This document shows positions 57,901-64,000 of a stretch of 64,000 nucleotides of DNA, piece after piece (position 1 is the first letter of the stretch; each line of letters begins with the position of its first letter). A program made the translations under genes and the position numbers. The DNA is from SAR202 cluster bacterium bin22. Lineage in GTDB: Bacteria; Chloroflexota; Dehalococcoidia; Lucifugimonadales; UBA3495. The notes under the pieces were generated by a model, which worked only from the letters and a program-made list of their open reading frames with translations, ran no database searches and was not told the origin of the DNA. The stretch covers positions 81,265-145,264 of the forward strand of contig MPMM01000006.1 of assembly GCA_002238505.1 (NCBI GenBank), read 5' to 3'.

Positions 57901-59604
57901 ATCCGCTACGGGGCCGACGTGGAAGGTGTAGGTGCCCGAGTCGGTGTATGGGTTGCTGCTGGAGTCGGTAAGCGTTAAGTCATACTTGATTAAATAGGTG
58001 CCCAGCGTCTCGAATTCGGCGAAATAGGGGAATTCCTGCGGATCCACCGTCGTTATATTAAAAGCGCCTTTTGTAACCGTGTTCGTGGAGCTGAAGTCAA
58101 AGAATGTGTTTCCGTTGGAAATGAAACGGATTTTCACTTTTCCTGGCGTTGCTCCATCCTCCCTGGTGACGGTCAGTGTGCGGGGACCCATGGATTTCCA
58201 CGCACTTGCGTCTTTGATGTCCTTCCGCGTGTAGGTTATCGTTACCCCATCCACCGCGCGATTCTTTCCACTGATGGCCTTTCTGGCAGTTTGCCACGAA
58301 ACGTCGGACACGCTTTGTGTGTGGCTGTCCCGGACGCGCCCCTCGGGGTCTTTGACCTGAATGAAGACAGACTCAGGGTCCAGGAAGACTGTAAGATGAC
58401 GATTACGTGAACCTGTCGTTTCGTCAGTGCGCCCCACGTCATGGGAACGCAGGTTAGCGTAAAAGTCATCGGATTCTACGTAATCTCCGTGACGAGAAGG
58501 CAGGCGCGCCGCCACTGCAACACCGGGGACGCTCTCGCATTGATGGGCATCGGTATGGCTATCATTTATGCAGGGGAACGACGTCAAAATGGCTACCGAG
58601 CCTTCCTCAAGCAGCACCGGCGGGTCGTCGCCCAAGCATTCCGTCAGGCTGCCCAGGGCGTAATCCGCGCTAGGGGGCGGAATGCTGTCGGTTACCCGGG
58701 CGGTGATGCACCGCTCCTCCAGCGGGATTTTGTCCAGGGTGTCCGAGGTCAGTTGGGCTTGTATTTCAATCTCCCGAGATTCAGGATTTGTCTTATCAGA
58801 AAATTTAGTGTCCGTGTCCGGCGGGGACCAGATCGCCGATTGGCTGCCTGATTTCACAAACGTATCGGGCGGATCCCAACCCTCATTGAATTTCAGTCCC
58901 TTGGACAATTCCACTTTCACCGCTGCATCTGCGATGAGATTGATGTCTGAGCTCGTAGGAATCCCCAGTTGGTTACGGGCGGTCAAGTCGAAGCCCACGT
59001 CGCCTCCGGCATCCGGCCGCAGGTTGTCTAGGGACAGCAGGAGCCCCAGTCTGTTGCCACGCATGTGCCTAGTTGCTCCCGACCTGGAGGCAGCATATGA
59101 ATATACTCTTCTGACGTTATTGGCCAACAAAAGCCCCGGTTCAGGCTGATCGGAGGAGGCCGTGGCGGTTATGACCCCGATCCGTTCCGCGGTGGTGTGA
59201 CCGGAGTGATTTTCTGTGGCGAATGTCAAATTATCCGAGGTCTCGCCCGGTAGTATAGCCCCAACCTTCCACATAAACCTTTGTTCTTTGGTATCGTTGT
59301 CTGTCATCTTATCTATAACGGAAGGAGTTTTATTGAGAGAATTCGTTTCCAAGTCCTCAAGCAGAAATGAAACGGTAACTCCGGTGGCTGTCGCGGTACC
59401 AGCATTCCGAACGGTGTATGCAACCTCAATCGAGTCATATTCATAAGTCATCTGTAAATCGACGTAGCCGTACTCCGCTCCTTCCTGGGCCTGTGCGGTC
59501 CCGTAAAAGAAAAAAGCCGCCACGGCAGCGGCGAGCAGGCATAGGACGAGGGCTTTCCTGGCAGATTTCCTGATCGATATTTGCGAAACATTGGTAGTGT
59601 TCAT
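54985..59604 (-). CDS. Large secreted FN3-repeat protein
   Basis: 1539 residues from ATG 59604; the frame is open further upstream but the signal peptide (IRKSARKALVLCLLAAAVAA, ending GTAQAQ) fixes the start, with AGGAG ahead of it. The N-terminal half has adhesion-type beta modules (YEYDSIEVAYTVRNAGTATA, a CARDB/DUF11-like start) and a segment GTYTFHVGPVADLEVRDGG shared with the neighbouring gene. Near 57270-57560 lies a Cys-rich insert with three tandem Cys-pair units. The C-terminal half is seven FN3 domains (repeated SWEEPASDGGSPITGYQVQA-like and YRVAARNANGLGPWS-like sequences). There is no C-terminal anchor, so it is probably released or held by other surface proteins. Confidence 0.88.
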   Translation of the reverse strand: MNTTNVSQISIRKSARKALVLCLLAAAVAAFFFYGTAQAQEGAEYGYVDLQMTYEYDSIEVAYTVRNAGTATATGVTVSFLLEDLETNSLNKTPSVIDKMTDNDTKEQRFMWKVGAILPGETSDNLTFATENHSGHTTAERIGVITATASSDQPEPGLLLANNVRRVYSYAASRSGATRHMRGNRLGLLLSLDNLRPDAGGDVGFDLTARNQLGIPTSSDINLIADAAVKVELSKGLKFNEGWDPPDTFVKSGSQSAIWSPPDTDTKFSDKTNPESREIEIQAQLTSDTLDKIPLEERCITARVTDSIPPPSADYALGSLTECLGDDPPVLLEEGSVAILTSFPCINDSHTDAHQCESVPGVAVAARLPSRHGDYVESDDFYANLRSHDVGRTDETTGSRNRHLTVFLDPESVFIQVKDPEGRVRDSHTQSVSDVSWQTARKAISGKNRAVDGVTITYTRKDIKDASAWKSMGPRTLTVTREDGATPGKVKIRFISNGNTFFDFSSTNTVTKGAFNITTVDPQEFPYFAEFETLGTYLIKYDLTLTDSSSNPYTDSGTYTFHVGPVADLEVRDGGPGSLPPGQRAVSIMAVNHGPDAAPAARVTVPDLPENATVNYTASRGSFDFDSDAADGAGAWVWDIGELLSRDTNQARTGRDGETLTIATGAASQVTAAIENTQDYQVCINSSAADVDADNQEDCKTESGNTNAWHAAVCVDTAANEIDTSITVEGTCDGTTDREWTENVCASSAGGVLAARTEAVCFGWHSTVYYDYDDGNDEAVIRKVSGSGEARLSAAQVRRDQRVTSVSWPDISTFNQRPVTHYEVARSTDGGLNWRLLSDRWPISTFFDQGAGAGPSVRYRVRTVNDQGHKGQWSAAVGSGQSAKTPAQPQNVIAATAATEGASTITLSWEEPASDGGSPITGYQVQASATGEGGWGNACGTSDAAELTCDHTGLNVGTTRHYRVAARNANGLGPWSDPPAAGSTEVGVPDAPRSLRIQTIQAASGEAVHLTWTAPARDNGSPIQGYEVEGSFDGSDWSTLGKTDSKSARDLLDIGSILWFNPGQTRHYRVRASNTIGDGQWSSAVRVTTAAARPEGMSAWAEPNGQNAIDIFWGEPHLKGAATIASYELQVCVPPKECAANNDSDYSRVTSPSGTTLSYTHTGLQPGDERYYRVRARNSAGWSEWSWPTSATTLDLDLGPDTGLPGAPRLTARANGSSEIKLSWTEADARGSEIDTYELEFSGDGLYWDRLAYNWPGDTEYIHEGLDGGTRNYYRIRALILHEGRHIGGQWSTVVNATTVAGAPAEPLLLIGEGVAQESDDSKHDHVALTLKIRADSTITRYQVERSVDGGNSAWKQVSVSKSALVTEDCTIDGTQTKCETVTLKDNARDLFPGTYYYYRVAAVNSKGMGPYAYGDALTAGDWVHAPSRPRLLSLSNVSRNAATVTWIEPEDDGGVAVTGYEYQYLSICGEGETENCGDWPQDADGFDIVTKTTSKSVRLSGLGAGGGYHFRVRAVNLAEEITGKGDWSHDVYIETPDS

Positions 59605-59649
59605 ATTCGGTAGAGACTCCTGATAGATATTCAGCGGCAGTCCATGCAG

Positions 59650-59671
59650 AATTCCCGCTTTCGCGGGAATT
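59650..59671. repeat. REP-like palindrome
   Basis: AATTCCCGC-TTTC-GCGGGAATT, a perfect 9-bp stem in the 222-bp gap between two minus-strand surface genes. It is of the widespread CCCGCTTTCGCGGG type. It could attenuate transcription between the two genes. Confidence 0.6.
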
Positions 59672-59826
59672 GCCAATGGCCCTCCGTCCCACGCATGGGC
59701 ATGAAAAAGGGGAAGGCCCACACCGACACGCTTTCCCAGGGGGAAAGGGGACTGTTTTGCTCCCTGTGGGGAACCGCGGCCGGACTCACCGTGGGCCGCG
59801 GCTTCCCACCCTTGAGACCATCGATG

Positions 59827-61932
59827 TCAGCCCTGGCTGGGCGGGGCAACCCAGTTGATGGTGTAGCTGGAGGTTATGCCGCCGCCGCTCCACTGGATTT
59901 GCACCGTGTAGGTTATGGCGCCGGCGGATGGCGCCGAGGCCCATACCAGGCCATCGGCTCCCCGGAATTCTTCCCTGCCGCCCAGCGAGTTTGTCCAGAG
60001 GAAGTCATTGGGCTGCACTCCCGCCGGAAGGTTTTGGACCCCCGGGGTGATGGCGACGGTGGACCCTGCCACCGGATTGCTCAAGTCCAGGTCGGGATAG
60101 CCTCCGGGGTCGCCATTGCCCAAGCTGAAGGTCACCGCCGGGTGGACCGCGTCGTCCGGCGTGTCAATCACCCGGATGGTCACCGGTATGCTGTCGTCGG
60201 CGGAGGCGTCAGCGGCGCCGCTGGCGTTCACCCCGTCGCTGACGTGAAGGGTCAGACGGAACTCCGACTGCTCGTCGTAGTCCAGGGTCCGGCCGGAGGC
60301 CAGCACGATCTGCCCGTTGGAGTGCGCCTGGAACCAGTGGCTGCACCGTCCCCAAAGGGTGTAGGTGAGTTCCCGTCCGTCGGGGTTGTTGGCGGCCACC
60401 GGGTCGCCGGCGTGGGTACCGGCAAAGGCGTGCTCCACAATGTCGCGTGACACGCCCGGGAAGAAGGGAGGCCACACCACCGTGCTGCTCGAGAGGACCT
60501 CGACCGAGACGGAGTCGTTTGCCTCGATATGGTCCACCGTGGAGCCGTGGACCTCCGCGTCTGCGGTGAGGGACCTGGGGACTCCGGCGCCCACGCTGGA
60601 GGTGAAGTCCAGGGTTTGGGACAGGCCGTTATTCAGGTCCCCGACCCGCCACGAGATGACGCCGCACTCGTAGGTGACTCCGGTCTGCCCCGGGTCCGTA
60701 GCCACTAAGTCCAGGCCCACGGGCAGATTGACCTTCACCATGACGTTCCTAGCGGGCTGGGGGCCGTGATTGGTGGCGGTTACGCTGAAGGACGCCGTGC
60801 CGTCGGTCACCGTGGTGGCGCCGTCCCCGGGGGTCTCGTCGGTGTGCGTGAGGGTCACGCCCACGTCGGCCACCGGCCCCACGTGGAAGGTGTACCCCTC
60901 GGTCGGGCCGGTTATGGAATCCCCGGGGTTGATGGGTGTCCAGTCTGGGCGGGAGCCAGCCGGTGGGCCTCGCCGCACGTGGGCCCGTATCCGGGCCTGC
61001 ACCAGGTACTCGCCGGGTTTGGTGAAGAGGAACTGCATGGGCCGGTACTCATCGACAGCCATGTCGATCGTGCCTTCGGTGGCGGTCTCGATGTTGCTCC
61101 AGCTTGCCCTCGTCAAAATCGTGTCGTGGGCTTCCCGCTGGTCGAAGGCGAAGAAGTCAGCGCCCATTACGTGCACTTTCTGAGGGATCCCGGGCTCGAT
61201 CACGCGCACGGCCCCGAACTGGAACTGCACCGGAAGGCCGTCCGGACTATGCCAGTCCCCCTCCTTCATAAGGGCGGTGGAGAAGCCTATCTTGAGGGGG
61301 GACGTCTCGTCGGCAGTTGTCCACGGCTGGTCCAGCCTGACCCACCAGACGGAATTGTCGGCGAAGACGGTCGTCGGATTCTCCGCCGTGCTGTCCGGGC
61401 CCGGCTCTACGGCCGATACGGCTTGCCTCAAGAACGGATAGTCGGAAAGGTCGATCCTGGGTTCCGACGCCGTGGACGGGTTGCCGTTTATTTCGGCCGA
61501 GTCGACGACCGTGACCTTGTAGCTGTCGGGGATGGAGAAGGCCGTCTCGCTGATATGGATGTTGGTGTCGCTGCGGGTGGTGACCGTTACAACACTCTCC
61601 GTGGCTGGGTCGTATTCAGTTGTCTCGGTCACCTCTGGGGGGCAGAAGTTGTCGGACAGGCGCCCGGCTTCGTAGTCCCAGAAGGCGTCGAAGACGGCGT
61701 AGTAGCCTTCGCTGATGACGCTCGCCGTGTCGTCGTCCGGTTGTGCCTCCTCGGAGCAGGGGTAGGGTTCGTCGTAGAAGTCTTCGTTGTCTCCGGTCCT
61801 CGGATCCACCGGGGTGAGGCCCTGGGCCTGGGCGGGACCGGCGGCCAGGGTTACCGCCAGCATGACTGCCAGCAGGGCGGCCATGGCCCCGAATAGGGAA
61901 AGTTGCGTTCGTGTCCGGTATATGGTACTCAT
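59827..61932 (-). CDS. Secreted DUF11 / cadherin-like protein
   Basis: 702 residues from ATG 61932, chosen because a signal peptide starts there (TQLSLFGAMAALLAVMLAVT, ending AGPAQAQ). After an Asp/Glu-rich start, a region of about 300 residues of unknown fold leads to TEGYTFHVGPVADVGVTLTH, the same junction as in the FN3 protein downstream. A DUF11-like module (FSVTATNHGPQPARNVMVKV) is followed by a cadherin-like module (ELTYTLWGRCSHWFQAHSNG ... LDYDEQSEFRLTLHVSDG). A short C-terminal beta domain ends WVAPPSQG. No anchor is present. It lies upstream of and parallel to the FN3 gene, so the two may be co-expressed as an exported pair. Confidence 0.85.
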   Translation of the reverse strand: MSTIYRTRTQLSLFGAMAALLAVMLAVTLAAGPAQAQGLTPVDPRTGDNEDFYDEPYPCSEEAQPDDDTASVISEGYYAVFDAFWDYEAGRLSDNFCPPEVTETTEYDPATESVVTVTTRSDTNIHISETAFSIPDSYKVTVVDSAEINGNPSTASEPRIDLSDYPFLRQAVSAVEPGPDSTAENPTTVFADNSVWWVRLDQPWTTADETSPLKIGFSTALMKEGDWHSPDGLPVQFQFGAVRVIEPGIPQKVHVMGADFFAFDQREAHDTILTRASWSNIETATEGTIDMAVDEYRPMQFLFTKPGEYLVQARIRAHVRRGPPAGSRPDWTPINPGDSITGPTEGYTFHVGPVADVGVTLTHTDETPGDGATTVTDGTASFSVTATNHGPQPARNVMVKVNLPVGLDLVATDPGQTGVTYECGVISWRVGDLNNGLSQTLDFTSSVGAGVPRSLTADAEVHGSTVDHIEANDSVSVEVLSSSTVVWPPFFPGVSRDIVEHAFAGTHAGDPVAANNPDGRELTYTLWGRCSHWFQAHSNGQIVLASGRTLDYDEQSEFRLTLHVSDGVNASGAADASADDSIPVTIRVIDTPDDAVHPAVTFSLGNGDPGGYPDLDLSNPVAGSTVAITPGVQNLPAGVQPNDFLWTNSLGGREEFRGADGLVWASAPSAGAITYTVQIQWSGGGITSSYTINWVAPPSQG

Positions 61933-62422
61933 ACCTATGTATCTGATTCCTTTTGCCGGGTTTCGGATACCGGGAGCAGCGCCCTGGGCGGTAACGCCCC
62001 GGGGAAATGGCTGACCTGCTACGTCAGCCAACGCTGCTCCGTTTCTGTTTTCCTGCCGGACGCCTTGGGTTTCGGACTGTCCGGCGCCGCCCGTTTATTT
62101 GTACCGACGGTCGCAATGGTTGCGTGCCTGTTTGGTCCAGAGAATCACCTCTCCACCGTATGCGGCCGGCGCCGGGCATCAGCAGCCCATTCACGCCGTC
62201 TTGACGCCGTCCATAATTGGGCTTGCCATGCGTGTCTCAAGAGCGATGTATTATTTGGACCCCGTAATTGCGACTAAGTATTGATAGTCATTGGAAAATA
62301 CCATAACATTGGTGAACTACCTGTGAATGTCGGTCTGCTTTCGGTGACACTTCGGTGGCAATTTTGGAAGACCAGGGATAGTCGGGGCCGCCGCCTGACC
62401 GGCGGCGTGCGATCCGGCGGGG
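61933..62422. other. Divergent intergenic region, no gene seen
   Basis: It separates the minus-strand surface genes from the plus-strand kinase relative. GC-rich near 61990 (GGGCGGTAACGCCCCGGGG), AT-rich near 62260-62330, where promoters for either side could lie. The last 60 bp read like the lost upstream part of the kinase gene with stops. Confidence 0.45.
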
Positions 62423-63895
62423 ATGAGATGCCGCTCCGAGCCCTCCCCCGGACCGGACGAGGTGGAGACCCTGGTGGTGAATATGCAGGACATGGCTGAC
62501 CTGGAAGATATGGACCAGTCGCGGGCCGAATTTCTGAGGCTGGTCGGCCAGGAACTGAGGGAACCGCTCACCTTCATCAAGGGCTCCGCGGTTAGCCTGC
62601 GGGAGTCCCTGGACTCTCTGGAGAAGGCGGAGATACTGCAGTTCCTCCGAATCATCGAATCCCAGTCCGACCGTATGCGGGATCTCATGGGTGAATTGCA
62701 GGACATGGCCCGCATCAAAACCGGCGCCTTTTCGGTTGCCCCCGAGCCGACAGATGTCACTGCCCTGGTGAACGAAGCAAGGAGCGCCTTCCTTGCGGTG
62801 GGCCAGGGCAGAAGCATCGTCCTCGACCTGGACCCGGACCTGCCGTGGGTCATGGCGGACAGAAGGCGCATCGTCCAGGTGCTTTGCAACCTGCTGTCCA
62901 ACGCGGCCCGGCGCTCGCCGGAGACCTCCACCATCCGGCTGACGGGCGCGCCGGAGGGTGGCGTCGTGGCGCTGTCCGTGGCCGGTCCAGGAGCGGGAGT
63001 GGAGCCGGAACGCCTTGATCTCCTGTTCCGCGGGTTTCTCCCCTCCGACAAAGACGCCCTGGACCAAGAGGTGACGGGGGCGGGTCTGGGCCTGGCCATC
63101 TGCAAGGGAATCGTGGAAGCCCACGGCGGAAGCATCCGGGCAGACAGTGATGGCGCGGGAACGGAAAGCCGCCTTACCTTCACCCTGCCCGTGGCCGAAG
63201 TTACGGAAAGGGTGGCGACCGGGACCTCCCTTCCTGCTGGCAGTTCACCGCCGGCGACGAGAGAGCAGGGGTGCATTCTCGTAGTGGATGATGACCCGAA
63301 TACACTGCGAAGCGTGCGCGAAATTCTCAACGGTGCGGGCTACACACCCCTGGCCACCGGGGACCCGGAAGAGGCCCTCAGGTTGCACGAGTCGGAGCGG
63401 CCCCAACTGGTGCTACTGGACCTGCTGCTGCCGGGGAGCGACGGCATAGACCTCATGGGGGATATGTTAGGCATAGGCGAAGTGCCGGTGATTTTCCTGT
63501 CCGCATACGGGCGGCAGGAGGTAATCGCCAAGGCATTGGATTCCGGGGCCATGGATTACATGGTCAAACCCTTTTCCTCCACCGAGTTGCTGGCCCGGGT
63601 CCGGGCGGCCCTGCGCCGACGGCTGACTCCGACTAAGGATGATGCGCCCGTCCCCTTCGTGCTGGAGGATCTGACCCTGGATTACGCCAGGCGAACGGTC
63701 AGCGTGGCTGGCCGGCCGGTCAGTCTCACTCCCACCGAATACGCGCTGCTCAGCGAGCTTTCTATCAACGCCGGACTGGTGCTCACCTTCGATCACCTGT
63801 TGGAGCGGGTCTGGGGCCCGGCGTACTCGGCAGACCGGAGAAACCTGCGAACCTACGTGAAACGGCTGCGGCGTGTCAATAATCAGGAACATTAG
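62423..63895 (+). CDS. Truncated kinase-dead hybrid regulator
   Basis: 490 residues, the third paralogue of the genes at 18472 and 20935. The GAF and most of the PAS-like part are missing; it begins at the last PAS strand (VETLVVNMQDMADLED). The H-box reads LVGQELREPLTFIKGS: Gln43 replaces the phosphoacceptor His, and Ser-His is changed to Gly-Gln. The N-box is kept (LLSNAARRS) and so is G2 (GAGLGLAIC), but G1 reads AGPGAGVEPE, without the Asp that contacts adenine. The receiver is complete (VVDDDP, Asp333 in LVLLDLLLPGSDG, YMVKPFS). The winged helix ends early (YVKRLRRVNNQEH), lacking the final beta hairpin. It may be a decayed gene or a receiver that takes phosphate from another kinase. Confidence 0.8.
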   Translation: MRCRSEPSPGPDEVETLVVNMQDMADLEDMDQSRAEFLRLVGQELREPLTFIKGSAVSLRESLDSLEKAEILQFLRIIESQSDRMRDLMGELQDMARIKTGAFSVAPEPTDVTALVNEARSAFLAVGQGRSIVLDLDPDLPWVMADRRRIVQVLCNLLSNAARRSPETSTIRLTGAPEGGVVALSVAGPGAGVEPERLDLLFRGFLPSDKDALDQEVTGAGLGLAICKGIVEAHGGSIRADSDGAGTESRLTFTLPVAEVTERVATGTSLPAGSSPPATREQGCILVVDDDPNTLRSVREILNGAGYTPLATGDPEEALRLHESERPQLVLLDLLLPGSDGIDLMGDMLGIGEVPVIFLSAYGRQEVIAKALDSGAMDYMVKPFSSTELLARVRAALRRRLTPTKDDAPVPFVLEDLTLDYARRTVSVAGRPVSLTPTEYALLSELSINAGLVLTFDHLLERVWGPAYSADRRNLRTYVKRLRRVNNQEH

Positions 63896-64000
63896 GCCAG
63901 TGATATTCACAGACATCCAGCCACGCTGATCACCGGAGTTATGTACTTTTATCAGGTTGCAGTTGACCGGTCAATCACCCCCTTGCCATCCAGGAGCTTT
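63896..64000. other. Window end, nothing seen
   Basis: 105 bp after the last stop. No further gene start is evident, and no clear continuation of the winged helix can be read in other frames. Confidence 0.5.

Noticed and set aside
60766..61896. A 376-codon plus-strand ORF opposite the DUF11/cadherin-like gene
   Set aside because: Gly/Val/Arg-rich antisense shadow; the opposite strand encodes a signal peptide and recognisable modules.

Overview
The window is high-GC bacterial DNA with frequent GTG and TTG starts, many lipoproteins, Pro-Thr-Pro-Thr stalks and very large secreted proteins built from cadherin-like, Calx-beta and fibronectin type III modules. Together with single-chain GAF-kinase-receiver-winged-helix regulators this suggests a Chloroflexota genome, perhaps a Dehalococcoidia/SAR202-like or sponge-associated lineage. 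That placement is inference from gene style; there is no rRNA or marker gene in the window to prove it.

Layout. 0-5 kb: tail of a membrane-anchored protein, a TnpB relic, a lipoprotein with duplicated domains and an OmpR/BaeS-type two-component pair. 5.5-16 kb: a RiPP locus of the NHLP/NHLM (proteusin-type) kind. It has two nitrile-hydratase-like leader precursors at its two ends, an HlyD-type adaptor, a C39 peptidase/ABC exporter, a second NHLM ABC exporter and an unrecognised companion protein. A PD-(D/E)XK-like gene and IS5 and TnpB relics sit inside it. No maturation enzyme is visible, and the export genes carry several frame lesions. 16.7-28.5 kb: an orphan amino-acid-binding lipoprotein, two convergent GAF-kinase-receiver-winged-helix hybrids, a run of very small genes, an AmtB transporter and a STAS protein. 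28.8-36 kb: a nucleotidase lipoprotein with a collagen-like stalk, tandem methyltransferases and a MarR regulator. 36.2-62 kb: a surface-protein region with four large modular exported proteins, an HtrA-like protease lipoprotein, a family 2 glycosyltransferase and a ZnuA-like metal-binding lipoprotein. 62.4-63.9 kb: a third, truncated hybrid kinase that has lost its phosphoacceptor histidine.

How it fits together. The 36-62 kb genes and the collagen-like nucleotidase describe a cell that invests in a protein-rich surface, as host- or particle-associated bacteria do. The NHLP/NHLM block would make, trim at a double-glycine and export a small peptide. One of its precursors has only about seven residues after the cleavage site. 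Six lesions in about 7 kb of export genes, against none in the four big surface ORFs (about 17 kb), suggest the export cassette is decaying, although sequencing error cannot be excluded. Transposon relics (five TnpB pieces, two IS5-type pieces) mark where the region has been rearranged.
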